From NCBI RefSeq assembly GCF_001667015.1, contig NZ_LZIS01000203.1, forward strand, positions 1 through 64,000: a DNA stretch of 64,000 bases, written 5' to 3'. Source of the DNA: Mycobacterium sp. E3198 (GTDB taxonomy: Bacteria > Actinomycetota > Actinomycetes > Mycobacteriales > Mycobacteriaceae). The notes beneath the pieces are model-generated. The model searched no databases. It was not told the origin of the DNA and saw only the letters and a program-made list of their open reading frames with translations. Both the position numbers and the translations under genes were made by a program. Position 1 is the stretch's first letter. Each line of letters starts with the position of its first letter. Of the stretch, positions 16,753 through 25,261 are shown piece after piece.

Positions 16753-17406
16753 GTGAGCGCGATACCCGAGGGCGTGGAGCCGCCCAGCCGCTTGGAACGC
16801 CGGAAACAGCGCACCCGCGCGGCCCTGATCGGCGCAGCCCAGCGGCTGATCGCCGAGGGCAAGGTCAACGTGCCGGTCTTGGAGATCACCCGGGTGGCCG
16901 ACGTCGGGATGGGCTCGTTCTACAACCACTTCGACAGCAAGGAACAGCTGTTCGAGGCGGCGGTCGCCGACGTGCTCGACGCGCACGGGGCGATGCTGGA
17001 CCGGCTCACCGAGGCGATCGTCGACCCCGCCGAGACGTTCGCCACCAGTTTCCGGCTGACCGGCCGCCTGTTTCGTCGCCGCCCACAGGAAAGCGACATC
17101 TTGCTGGCGAACGGCCTCGCGCTGCTGTCATCCGACCGCGGCCTCGCCCCGCGGGCATTGCGCGACATCTTGGCCGGCGCCGACGCCGGGAGGTTCACGA
17201 TCGACGACCCGAAACTTGCCCTGGCCGTTGCCGGTGGCGCGCTGCTGGGGCTCGGGAAGCTGCTGCGGGACGATCCGGATCGCGACGATGCGCGCGCCGC
17301 CGACAGCGTCACCGAAAAGGTGCTGCGGCTGTTCGGGCTCGGCGCCGACGAGGCACACGCGATCTGCCAGCGCCCGCTTCCCGACGACCCGTTCTCCCGG
17401 CCTTAG
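16753..17406 (+). CDS. TetR-family regulator of the aromatic operon
   Basis: 217 residues from GTG 16753. The N-terminal DNA-binding domain (RKQRTRAALIGAAQRLIAEG, then VLEITRVADVGMGSFYNHF) has the TetR helix-turn-helix and the YNHFDSKEQLF core. The C-terminal ligand-binding half is variable. Being divergent from the dioxygenase operon with two near-identical palindromes between, it is very likely the local repressor, released by an aromatic substrate or intermediate (inference). It converges on the zinc-ribbon gene with overlapping stops. Confidence 0.9.
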   Translation: MSAIPEGVEPPSRLERRKQRTRAALIGAAQRLIAEGKVNVPVLEITRVADVGMGSFYNHFDSKEQLFEAAVADVLDAHGAMLDRLTEAIVDPAETFATSFRLTGRLFRRRPQESDILLANGLALLSSDRGLAPRALRDILAGADAGRFTIDDPKLALAVAGGALLGLGKLLRDDPDRDDARAADSVTEKVLRLFGLGADEAHAICQRPLPDDPFSRP

Positions 17407-17624
17407 CGGTGTCGCGTGTCGGTCGACCACACGTTGGCGCAGCCCGGGCACTGCAGCTTCACCAGCGTCGCGCGGTTGCTGAGCAAGTACTGCCAGTGCG
17501 AGCCGCAGTTGCGGTGACTTCGGCATTCGGAGCACCTGTTGTGGCCCCAGCCGCAATTCGGGCACGGCAGCCAGGCGCGGCGGGACGGGTCGGCGTGGGG
17601 ATGAAACGGGAACCTCAGCGGCAC
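17403..17624 (-). CDS. Small zinc-ribbon protein
   Basis: 73 residues from GTG 17624, with GGAAGG 10 bases upstream. It contains CPNCGWGHNRCSECRSHRNC and a distal CPGC, enough cysteines and histidines for one or two zinc ribbons or knuckles. No enzymatic domain is visible. The two IdeR-like boxes directly upstream suggest iron-responsive expression, perhaps meaning metal storage or a redox-sensitive adaptor (inference). Function unknown. Confidence 0.65.
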   Translation of the reverse strand: MPLRFPFHPHADPSRRAWLPCPNCGWGHNRCSECRSHRNCGSHWQYLLSNRATLVKLQCPGCANVWSTDTRHR

Positions 17625-17625
17625 G

Positions 17626-17669
17626 GTAAGTAAGCCTTCCTATGTAATGCTTAGGGTAGCCTACCCACA
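17626..17669 (-). promoter_or_regulatory. Candidate IdeR iron boxes (one good, one weak)
   Basis: 17651-17669 (TTAGGGTAGCCTACCCACA) matches the IdeR consensus TWAGGTWAGSCTWACCTWA at 15 of 19 positions, with a strong GGTAGCCTACC core. A weaker 13/19 match lies at 17626-17644. Both are immediately upstream of the zinc-ribbon gene. Confidence 0.45.
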
Positions 17670-17696
17670 TAAATGGGAGCGAAACCGGTGGGGCTG

Positions 17697-18194
17697 TCAG
17701 GCCCCTTTGCGGGCGTCGTTCCCGCCGGCCGACACGATGTGCGCAACCAGCTTGCCGCCGCGGCTGACCTCGATCGTCTGCCCGGCGGCGACCTTGTCGA
17801 AATAGCGCCCCGCGCGCTTGCGCAGCTCGTCGAGCTCGATTCGGCGCCCGGCGTCGGCGGCTCGCGGGGCCATCATCGGGTCACCGGCCGACACGATCCG
17901 CGCCAGTAACCTGCCGCCCCGCACGACGTAGATCGTCTCGCCGGCCGCCACCCGATCGAAGCAGCGCCCGGCGCGCGTTCGCAGTTCCTCGAGCCCGACC
18001 CAACCGCCGGGCTCCGACGCGGAGACTTTGACGGTTCGCGCCGGGATCGGCGCCACCCGCCAGTCGCCGACGGGCACGATGCGCGCCACCAGCTTGCCGC
18101 GACGGACCACGTCGATCGCTTCCCCGGCGGCAACCCGCTCGAGATACGTACACGCGTCGCTCCGGAGTTGGCCCAGGCCAATCACTTCCGGCAT
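17697..18194 (-). CDS. Triple Phd/YefM-like antitoxin-domain protein
   Basis: 165 residues from ATG 18194 (GGAGCGAA upstream; a longer frame from 18248 would begin at or before the promoter start). It consists of three tandem copies of one ~50-residue unit with pattern L..LR..A..Y/F..RVAAGE.I.VVR.GKLVARIV: YLERVAAGEAIDVVRRGKLV, CFDRVAAGETIYVVRGGRLL and YFDKVAAGQTIEVSRGGKLV. The unit is that of prevent-host-death antitoxin N-terminal domains, which dimerise and bind DNA. There is no adjacent toxin. A fused trimer could be a stand-alone DNA-binding regulator (inference). Its promoter has an operator in the spacer. Confidence 0.8.
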   Translation of the reverse strand: MPEVIGLGQLRSDACTYLERVAAGEAIDVVRRGKLVARIVPVGDWRVAPIPARTVKVSASEPGGWVGLEELRTRAGRCFDRVAAGETIYVVRGGRLLARIVSAGDPMMAPRAADAGRRIELDELRKRAGRYFDKVAAGQTIEVSRGGKLVAHIVSAGGNDARKGA

Positions 18195-18251
18195 TTCGCT
18201 CCGATCTCGGTAGGTCACCGGCGGCCGCGGCACGGCCCGCAACCCCATGTA

Positions 18252-18282
18252 ATTATATGACTGTACGTGCGGTCAGTGTCAA
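18252..18282 (-). promoter_or_regulatory. Consensus promoter with palindrome in the spacer
   Basis: On the minus strand, -35 TTGACA (18282-18277) and -10 TATAAT (18257-18252) are both perfect but separated by 19 bp. The spacer holds an imperfect palindrome; its 14-bp core at 18260-18273 (ACTGTACGTGCGGT) matches the sites at the mce and mce-TetR promoters. It drives the triple-antitoxin gene with a ~50-base leader. Confidence 0.65.
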
Positions 18283-18404
18283 ACCCCAGGCGGCCGGTCC
18301 GGCTCTGGGCGCGGGCCGCCCGCCGAGCCGCACGCCGCTCGTCGCCAACTGCTCGGAACACAGCGAACAACGTTGCAAATCAGACGAATTGGACAAACAG
18401 TGAC

Positions 18405-19955
18405 TCAGCGGGGCGGCGCCAGCATGTCCTTCCACCCGTCGTCGCCGGTTTTGGTCGAGTTTTCGACCGCGTATTTGACGCCGTCGGGCCCGACGAGCGC
18501 GCCGCTCTGCGGGCTGTACACGGCGGCGGGAGGCCCGCCCGGGGTGTAGACGCAGGGGTTGGGCTGCTGCCCATTGCACTGGACCGTCCCCGATCCCGGC
18601 CGCTGCAACACATCGCTGACGGGGGGCGGCGTGCCCGCGACCCGGTCCGAGGGCGCCGGGTTGAGCCCGTTGTTGACCGACGGCGCCTGCATCACCTGGC
18701 CCGGTTTCACCGGCTGGTCGCAGCGCGCCGCGGGTGCCGGGCAGGTCAGGATCTGGTTGGGGTCGCCGTACCACGGGTTGGTGCCCAGCGGGACGTACGG
18801 GTTGGGGTCGCGGCATTCCCGGGGCGTCGCGGCGCGCTTGCCGGGAACGTCGACACACGGCAGGTTGCGTGCCCCGCGCACGGCGTTGGCCGGGGCGTCT
18901 TGCGGGATCTTGCAATAGGTTCCGGACGGCATCGGTGCCAGGCTGGTGTCCGCCGGAGATCGCCACTCGGCCGCCGGGAGAAATCCGGTCAGACATGGCG
19001 GCGGCTGGTTGATCGTCAGTGAGGTGCCCAGCGACGCGTAGCCCGGGAAGGGCGCCGTCACCGTCTGGCCTTCCGAGGCGCCCTGCGGATAGGCGACCAG
19101 CAACTGCTCGACGCCCTTGTGGTAGCGCTTGAGCATGTCCAGCACGATCTCGAGGTTCGCCAGGGTCTGCGGCAGCGATTCGCGGATGTCGCCGAACACG
19201 GCGTTGACCTGATCGGCGGTCGGTGCGCCCTGCGTCAGGATGCTGCGCACGTGCTGGTCGTTTTCCGCGCTCTGCGCGGCCAGAATGTCGAGGTTGTGCG
19301 ACCAGCGCTGGATCGAGTCACCCGAGTTGACCTGGCTGTCGATGATCGGCCCGGAATTCTGGATGATGTCGTTGATGTCGGAGATGTTGGTCTTGAAGTC
19401 GCCGGCGATCGCCTGCGTCGCATCGACCAGGCGCTGCAAGGCGGGACCCAATCCGCCTACCGCTTGGGCTGTTTCGTCAAGGAGCGAGGAGATCTTCTCC
19501 TTGGGCAGCGCGGCCAGCCCGCGGTTGGCGGCGTCCACCGCCGGGCCGATCTCGGTGGGCACGGTGCCGTGGGTGATCGTCTGTCCGGGCGCGAAGTACT
19601 TGCCCGGGTTCCCGGTCGACACCAGATCGAGGTACTGCTCGCCGACCGCCGACACCGAATGCACGTTGGCCGACGCGTCGATCGGGATCTTGTAGCGGTC
19701 GGCGATGCGCATGGTCACCCGCGCGCCCGTCTCGGTCGGCTCGACCGCGATGACCTTGCCGATGGTCTCACCGCGATAAGCGACGTTGGCCGTCTCGTAC
19801 AGACCCCCCGACGCGGGCAGGTCCGCGTTCAGCGTGTACTGGCCGATCCCGGCCGCCGTCGGAATTTGCAGGTAGTAGCCGCCCAGTACCACCGCCGTGA
19901 CCGCGGACAGGATGGCGAACATGATCAGCTGACGCTTGATGAAGGGGGTCAGCAT
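18405..19955 (-). CDS. mceF: MceF, last subunit of the Mce lipid transporter
   Basis: 516 residues. An N-terminal helix (LIMFAILSAVTAVVLGGYYL) anchors it to the membrane. The MCE/MlaD domain follows (GGLYETANVAYRGETIGKV), then a long helical region and a Cys/Pro-rich C-terminal third. Six different Mce subunits are thought to form a hexameric tube that moves lipids across the periplasm to YrbE permeases (family knowledge). It starts seven bases inside mceE. A ~210-base gap and an independent promoter separate it from the next gene. Confidence 0.93.
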   Translation of the reverse strand: MLTPFIKRQLIMFAILSAVTAVVLGGYYLQIPTAAGIGQYTLNADLPASGGLYETANVAYRGETIGKVIAVEPTETGARVTMRIADRYKIPIDASANVHSVSAVGEQYLDLVSTGNPGKYFAPGQTITHGTVPTEIGPAVDAANRGLAALPKEKISSLLDETAQAVGGLGPALQRLVDATQAIAGDFKTNISDINDIIQNSGPIIDSQVNSGDSIQRWSHNLDILAAQSAENDQHVRSILTQGAPTADQVNAVFGDIRESLPQTLANLEIVLDMLKRYHKGVEQLLVAYPQGASEGQTVTAPFPGYASLGTSLTINQPPPCLTGFLPAAEWRSPADTSLAPMPSGTYCKIPQDAPANAVRGARNLPCVDVPGKRAATPRECRDPNPYVPLGTNPWYGDPNQILTCPAPAARCDQPVKPGQVMQAPSVNNGLNPAPSDRVAGTPPPVSDVLQRPGSGTVQCNGQQPNPCVYTPGGPPAAVYSPQSGALVGPDGVKYAVENSTKTGDDGWKDMLAPPR

Positions 19956-21118
19956 TGCCGATCCGCCCGTTCCACCAGCGGGCCGCCCGGCGCGTCGTTG
20001 GGGTTCGGCGTGTACCGGACGTCGGGGATCATCGTTTCGGGGTCGCGGCCCCAGGACTGCTCGAGCGCGCGCAGCGCTCCGGAGAATCCCGTGCCGGTGA
20101 GGATCGCGTTATCGACGGAGCTCATGGTCAAATCGAGCGTCAGCGACAGGTTGAAGTAGTCGCCGCGGAACGCCTTCGGCACGGCGTCGATGTCGAACGG
20201 CCGGACGAGGATGAGCTTGAGCGCCCGGATCAGATATGGCGCGGAACGGCCGAGTTCCCGCAAGGGGCACTGCAGCGCCTGCAGATTTTCGTGGAGGTCG
20301 CCCCGCGAGGCGGACAGGTATTGGTCCGCGACCTGGCTGAGCCGTCCCGTCGCGTCGACGGCGTTGATGAGCAGGTTCTGCTTGTCGGCGAAATGCTTGA
20401 GCAGCGGCGGGAATTCGGTGAGGACCCGATCCAGAACGTCGGAGCGGGGGCCCACGTACGCCAACAGCCGGTTGGTGGAATCGATGGCCCGGGTGATGTC
20501 GTTTCGCTGCTCGTCGAGCCTGGCGGTGAAGGTGTCCAGCTTGCCCAGGAAGGCGCGGATCGGCTCGGCCCGCCCGTTGACGATGTTGTAGACCTCGTTC
20601 TGCAGCACTTCGAGGTTGGGGATGCCGCCGCCGCGCAAGATCATGGCGAGGCTGGCCAGCGTCTGCTCCGTCGTTGGATACGCCGACGCGCTGCTCAGCG
20701 GGATGGTGTCGCCGTCCCTCAGCAGCTGTGGGGACGGATTCGGGGGCGCGGCCAACTCGATGTGCTGAGAGCCAAGCAAACTGGTCTGCCCGATCTTGGC
20801 GGTCGCGTTCTTGGGTAACTTGACGCCCTTGTCCAGACGCAGCGTCAGCGTGGCGATCCAGTTCTTCAGGCTGATCGCGCGCACCGTGCCGACGAACACG
20901 TCGGCCACCCGCACCCGGCTGTTGTCGTTGAGGGCCAGCGTGTCGGGCATCTGCACGTAGATCGTGTAGTTGCCGGGGCCGCTGCCCGGGCCACCGGGCA
21001 TCGGCACGTTCGCGATGCCATGCCATTTCGCGCAGGACGTCAGCGCCACGACAGCGGCCAGCAGCGCCAGCCCCTGCCGCGTCCGGTGCCGGCAGCGAAT
21101 GACCCAGGCGCGCATCAT
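19949..21118 (-). CDS. mceE: MceE lipoprotein subunit
   Basis: 389 residues; ATG 21118 overlaps the mceD stop by four bases. The signal sequence LALLAAVVALTSCAKW carries a lipobox LTSC, as expected for the lipidated fifth Mce subunit (LprK type). The MCE domain is LALNDNSRVRVADVFVGTVR. A helical coiled region follows, with NRLLAYVGPRSDVLDRVLTE. It would be anchored on the outer leaflet of the plasma membrane and join the transport tube. Confidence 0.93.
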   Translation of the reverse strand: MMRAWVIRCRHRTRQGLALLAAVVALTSCAKWHGIANVPMPGGPGSGPGNYTIYVQMPDTLALNDNSRVRVADVFVGTVRAISLKNWIATLTLRLDKGVKLPKNATAKIGQTSLLGSQHIELAAPPNPSPQLLRDGDTIPLSSASAYPTTEQTLASLAMILRGGGIPNLEVLQNEVYNIVNGRAEPIRAFLGKLDTFTARLDEQRNDITRAIDSTNRLLAYVGPRSDVLDRVLTEFPPLLKHFADKQNLLINAVDATGRLSQVADQYLSASRGDLHENLQALQCPLRELGRSAPYLIRALKLILVRPFDIDAVPKAFRGDYFNLSLTLDLTMSSVDNAILTGTGFSGALRALEQSWGRDPETMIPDVRYTPNPNDAPGGPLVERADRQC

Positions 21119-22668
21119 GATCCCGCTCCCGCCGCCTGCGCGGGAGTCGGTGCGACCGGCCCGGGGACCACGCCCGGCCCCGGTGGCGGCGGGGGGATCG
21201 GCACCTGCGGGGCCTGCACGCCGATCGGCGGCAGCACGGGGTTCTCGTCGTAGGCGTTCGGCGGTCCCGGCGGCGTCTGCAGGCCGGGCGGCGGCGGCGC
21301 GGCGTCCGGGCCGCCCATCAACTCGGCCAGCGAGTCGGGGGTCAACAGGTTGCCGGTGATCGGCCCCACCTGGGTGCCCTGCATGCCCGGCGCGACGACC
21401 CAGCCGGGCTGGGTGTTGCGGTGTGACAACGGGGTGTCGGGCACCCAGATCCCGGGCACCGTCGTGTCCTTGTACCCGTTCGGCGGCTGCAGCCGGGGCT
21501 CGGAGTAGGCGACTTCCTTCGGCAGCGTCTCGGCGGGGGTGAACAGGTTCAGACCGAACGGCAGGTAGTTGAACTTGATCGCGTCGAGAACCGGCGCGAG
21601 GTACTGGGCACACAACTCGGCCGAATCCTGATAGCCGAGCCGGCTGCCGGCCTGAATCATGCTGCAGACGAACTGCATTGGGTTCGCGAAGTTCGGGATC
21701 GCCGGGATGGACATGACCGCGCCGTGCGCCGGGTGGTAAATCTGGCTGAGGTTCGTCTCCAGCGTCGGCAGCACGTGCAGCGCGGTCTCCAGACCGTTCA
21801 GCGGATCGGGTTGGACGAGCGTGGTGGTCAGGTTGGCCAGGTTGTCGACGTCATGCGAGAACACCTCGCGGTTCTTGTCCAGGAACGGGCGCAGGGTGGT
21901 CAGCAGGCTGTCGAACTGCTGCAGCGCGTTGGCGAGGTCGCGGTCGGATCCGGTCAGTTCGTCGGTGAATTGGGCCAGGTTGGTGTTGAGCGCGACGAAC
22001 TGCCGGTCGTCTTTGTGCAGGGCGTTGACGAACTGCGCGAGGCTGCGCACCACCGCGAAGAAGTCGCCGCGACCCTCGTTGAGCGCGGTCAACGCCTGCG
22101 ACAGGCTGTTCAGCGTCGTGTTGATCTGCTTGCCCTTGCCGGCCAGGCCGTCCGCGAACGACTCGATGGCCTCACCGAACGGGCCCTTGGGCTGCTCGGG
22201 GGTCGGTCCGAGTTTGTCGATGACGTTGGCGACGCTTTCGCGCAACTGGTCCCATTCCGTCGGCACCTGCGTGCGCTCGATCGGAATCACCGCGTTGTCG
22301 GCCAGCACCGGACCACCGCGGTATGGCGGCTCCAACTGAATGTTGCGCGACGCCACCAGGGTTGGGTTCACGATCACGGCGGACGCGTTGGCGGGGACCT
22401 TGTACTTGTTGTCGTAGTGGAACGTCACCTTCATCTTGTCGCCGGCCGGCTCGATTTTGTCGACCGAGCCCACGCGGACGCCCATGATCTGGACCTTGTC
22501 CCCGGCATACAGCGCGTTCGCCGACGGGAAGTAGGCAACCACAGTGTTGGTGGTGAACTTGTCGTAGAGCCGCAACCCGACGAACCCCGCGAGCAGAGCC
22601 AGCGCCACGACCACCGCCGCGATCACCCGCCGGGACCGCCGGTTGCGAAACCTCGAGGTGGTGCTCAA
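21115..22668 (-). CDS. mceD: MceD subunit
   Basis: 517 residues from TTG 22668, which overlaps the mceC stop as TTGA. No other in-frame start fits the family N-terminus (a basic stretch, then VIAAVVVALALLAGFVGLRL). The MCE domain is SANALYAGDKVQIMGVRVGS. A long helical region leads to an extended Pro/Gly-rich tail (APPPPGLQTPPGPPNAYDEN) typical of the D subunit. Confidence 0.92.
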   Translation of the reverse strand: MSTTSRFRNRRSRRVIAAVVVALALLAGFVGLRLYDKFTTNTVVAYFPSANALYAGDKVQIMGVRVGSVDKIEPAGDKMKVTFHYDNKYKVPANASAVIVNPTLVASRNIQLEPPYRGGPVLADNAVIPIERTQVPTEWDQLRESVANVIDKLGPTPEQPKGPFGEAIESFADGLAGKGKQINTTLNSLSQALTALNEGRGDFFAVVRSLAQFVNALHKDDRQFVALNTNLAQFTDELTGSDRDLANALQQFDSLLTTLRPFLDKNREVFSHDVDNLANLTTTLVQPDPLNGLETALHVLPTLETNLSQIYHPAHGAVMSIPAIPNFANPMQFVCSMIQAGSRLGYQDSAELCAQYLAPVLDAIKFNYLPFGLNLFTPAETLPKEVAYSEPRLQPPNGYKDTTVPGIWVPDTPLSHRNTQPGWVVAPGMQGTQVGPITGNLLTPDSLAELMGGPDAAPPPPGLQTPPGPPNAYDENPVLPPIGVQAPQVPIPPPPPGPGVVPGPVAPTPAQAAGAGS

Positions 22669-24224
22669 TTCTGGCTACCTCCCGTTGCGCCGCTCCCTCC
22701 GGTGCCGCCCGGCGTGATGAACGGGGCCGGTAGCTGCTCGCCGGGCCCCGGCGGCGCGGGCGGCCCCGGCGGCAGCCCGGGCGCGAATGCCGACGGTGGC
22801 GGGACGGGGCCGGGTGGTTGCAGGTTCTCGGTGCGCGCGCCCGGAGGCGCCTGGGTGGGCAGCGGCACCGGTGTGCCCGGCACGTCAGGGGGCGGCGCGC
22901 CCGGCCGTCCGGCGATCGCGATCCCCGGTGTCGGCGGGAGGCCGTTCGGGTTCGGCGGCGACGGCTGGACGTCGATCGGCGCCGGGAAGCTGCCGCCGAA
23001 CGGCCCGACGTCGATGCCCGCGCACGGCAAGGGGTTCCACGGCCGCGGTGCCGCGCCGGGGGGCGGGGTGTACGAGCACGCCGTGCCCGGCGGGACGGCC
23101 GGACCCGGGTGATCCGGCGTGCCTTCCAGCACCGGGGGCGCGGGCGGCGGCGCACCGTTGGGGAACCGGGTGCCGTTGGGGTCGGGCCAGCGGAACTCGG
23201 GCAGGCCGGCGCTGCGCCAGAAGTCCTCGGGGTCGATGCCACGCTTCTTGAAGGCGGCGTCGACGAACGGCTGCAGGATCCAGTACGGCAGCAGGTTGGA
23301 AAGCACGATCTTGAAGTAGGGTCCCGACGCGACCGACTCACCGAGCGACGCGGCGAATTGGCTGACGTAGGTGAGGGTTTGGGCCAGGTCGTCTTTGCGC
23401 GCCACCAGCACGTCGCTGATGGCGCGCAACTGCTCCAGCACCGGGTTGAGGTTCGGGTTGTCGTTGATGAATCCCTGCACCTGAGCCGAGAAGGCGGAAA
23501 CATTCTGCAGCAGAGCGGAAATGGCGCGGGCGCGTTCGTTGAACGCGGCGAGCAACGTCTTCGCGTTGACCAGGAGCCGGTTGACCTGTTCGCTGCGGTC
23601 ACCGAGCACGCTGGCGACCTGATGGGCCTGGGCGAGCAGGTGCTTGATCTGCTCGTCGCGCTTGCCGATGGTGTCGGAGAACTTGGCCAGGCCGTCGAGG
23701 GTGGCGGACAGGTGCGGGTAGGTCTGGTCGACGGTCTGCGACAAGACGTTCAGCGACCGCTTGACGGTGTCGATGTCCCAGCCGGCGGCGGCCTTGGTGA
23801 TGTCGAAGTTCGCGTCGTAGAGCTGATAGGGGGTGGTGCTTTGGCCCAGCGGCAAAACGCCGCCCGGCCGCAACGTCTGCGTTCCGCGCGGCTCGATCTC
23901 GAGCACCTTCTTGCCGAGGATGGTATCGGTCTTGATCGCGAGCCGGCTTTCGGTGCCGATCGTGTTGGGGCCGAGGGAAAACTTGATGAGGACGTGGTCG
24001 CCGTCGATGTCGAGCCCCTCCACCTTGCCGACGTTCACGCCGGAGATGCGCACCTTGTCGCCCTTGTTCAGCTGACCGGTGTCGGTGAACTGCCCGTAGT
24101 AGCTCGGACTGGCAAACAGCATCGGGACGCTGGTGAAGCTTTGGCCGACGGCGACCGCGAGCACCAGCACTGTGATGCCCATCAGCCCGACACGACTGCG
24201 GTTGAATTCCGTCAGGGTTCTCAT
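22665..24224 (-). CDS. mceC: MceC subunit
   Basis: 519 residues; ATG 24224 overlaps the mceB stop as ATGA. The membrane anchor is GLMGITVLVLAVAVGQSF. The MCE domain contains GQLNKGDKVRISGVNVGKVE. Helical segments then give way to a proline-rich C-terminal region of ~170 residues (PPVLEGTPDHPGPAVPPGTA). It is encoded in the order expected for mce operons. Confidence 0.93.
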   Translation of the reverse strand: MRTLTEFNRSRVGLMGITVLVLAVAVGQSFTSVPMLFASPSYYGQFTDTGQLNKGDKVRISGVNVGKVEGLDIDGDHVLIKFSLGPNTIGTESRLAIKTDTILGKKVLEIEPRGTQTLRPGGVLPLGQSTTPYQLYDANFDITKAAAGWDIDTVKRSLNVLSQTVDQTYPHLSATLDGLAKFSDTIGKRDEQIKHLLAQAHQVASVLGDRSEQVNRLLVNAKTLLAAFNERARAISALLQNVSAFSAQVQGFINDNPNLNPVLEQLRAISDVLVARKDDLAQTLTYVSQFAASLGESVASGPYFKIVLSNLLPYWILQPFVDAAFKKRGIDPEDFWRSAGLPEFRWPDPNGTRFPNGAPPPAPPVLEGTPDHPGPAVPPGTACSYTPPPGAAPRPWNPLPCAGIDVGPFGGSFPAPIDVQPSPPNPNGLPPTPGIAIAGRPGAPPPDVPGTPVPLPTQAPPGARTENLQPPGPVPPPSAFAPGLPPGPPAPPGPGEQLPAPFITPGGTGGSGATGGSQN

Positions 24225-25261
24225 TGCGGCGTGCACCTACCGGTGGGCTGCTGCCAGATCCGGACGGTGCGGACCGGGCCGCCGGCCTGCAGCCCGTTCC
24301 ACTTGATCGTGAGGTCGCAGACGTAGAAGTTCACCCAGTCGCCGTAGAGCCCGATGCTGCGCCCGATCAGGTTGAGCGCGGTCGGCGTCTTGTGGATCAG
24401 ATCGCTGAGCTGATCGCGTTGGTCGACGAGCGGCTGCTGCAGGGCCTGCAGGTAGTTGATCGCCTTGTGCAGTAGGGCGCGGTTGTCCCCCAGCAGGTCG
24501 GCCACCGTCCCGGCGGCGTTGCTGAGGTGCGCGGTGCCGGCGGCCAGCGGGTCCGCGTGGTTCTGCAGCCCGGTGATCAATTTCTCGAAGTTGTCTATCG
24601 TCTGGTCGAACTCGTTGCGATGCCGAACAGTGGTGTCCAGCACGACATTCAGGTTCTTGACCACCTCGCCGATCGCCTGGTCGCGCTCGGCGATGTGCGC
24701 GGTCAGTTGCGCCGTCTGGTCGAGGATGTCGTTGATGGTGCCGCCCTGACCCTGAAACACGGTGATGAGTGCCGACGCGATCGTGTTGACCTTTTCCGGA
24801 TCCAGGGCGCGGAACAGCGGCTTGAAACCACCGATGAGGGCGTCGAGATCCAGCGCCGGTGAGGTGCGGGACAACGGGATGAAGCCACCCGGCGGCAGCA
24901 CCCGGTCGGCGCCTGCGCCTTCGCCGCGCTTGAGCTCGAGGTAGCGGTCGGCGAACAGGTTGAGATAGCGGATCTGCGCGGTCGTCGACTGGTAGAGCGT
25001 GATCGAGCGGTCGACGTCGAAGTGCACCACCGCCTTGCGGCCCCCGTCGACCAGTTGCACCGCCTTGACCTTGCCGACCTCCACCCCGGAGGCGCGGACG
25101 AACTGGCCGTTTTTCAGCCCGCTCGCATTGTTGAACTCGGCGGAATAGCTGTTGGTGCTGTTGAAGCGCATCTGAGCGAATACGACGACGATCGACACGG
25201 TGATGAGCAGCAGCACCAGCGAGACGATGCCGAGTTTGATGGCGGAGCCGGTGATTTTCAT
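24221..25261 (-). CDS. mceB: MceB subunit
   Basis: 346 residues from ATG 25261, overlapping the mceA stop by four bases; an upstream extension to 25297 lies inside mceA. Anchor GIVSLVLLLITVSIVVVFAQ, MCE domain LKNGQFVRASGVEVGKVKAV, then helices. As usual for MceB it lacks the proline-rich tail of C and D and ends soon after FYVCDLTIKWNG. Confidence 0.93.
   Translation of the reverse strand: MKITGSAIKLGIVSLVLLLITVSIVVVFAQMRFNSTNSYSAEFNNASGLKNGQFVRASGVEVGKVKAVQLVDGGRKAVVHFDVDRSITLYQSTTAQIRYLNLFADRYLELKRGEGAGADRVLPPGGFIPLSRTSPALDLDALIGGFKPLFRALDPEKVNTIASALITVFQGQGGTINDILDQTAQLTAHIAERDQAIGEVVKNLNVVLDTTVRHRNEFDQTIDNFEKLITGLQNHADPLAAGTAHLSNAAGTVADLLGDNRALLHKAINYLQALQQPLVDQRDQLSDLIHKTPTALNLIGRSIGLYGDWVNFYVCDLTIKWNGLQAGGPVRTVRIWQQPTGRCTPQ

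Noticed and set aside
17403..17624. Zinc-ribbon protein as the toxin partner of the triple-antitoxin protein
   Set aside because: No toxin-like fold, separate promoter, and placed downstream with its own regulatory boxes.
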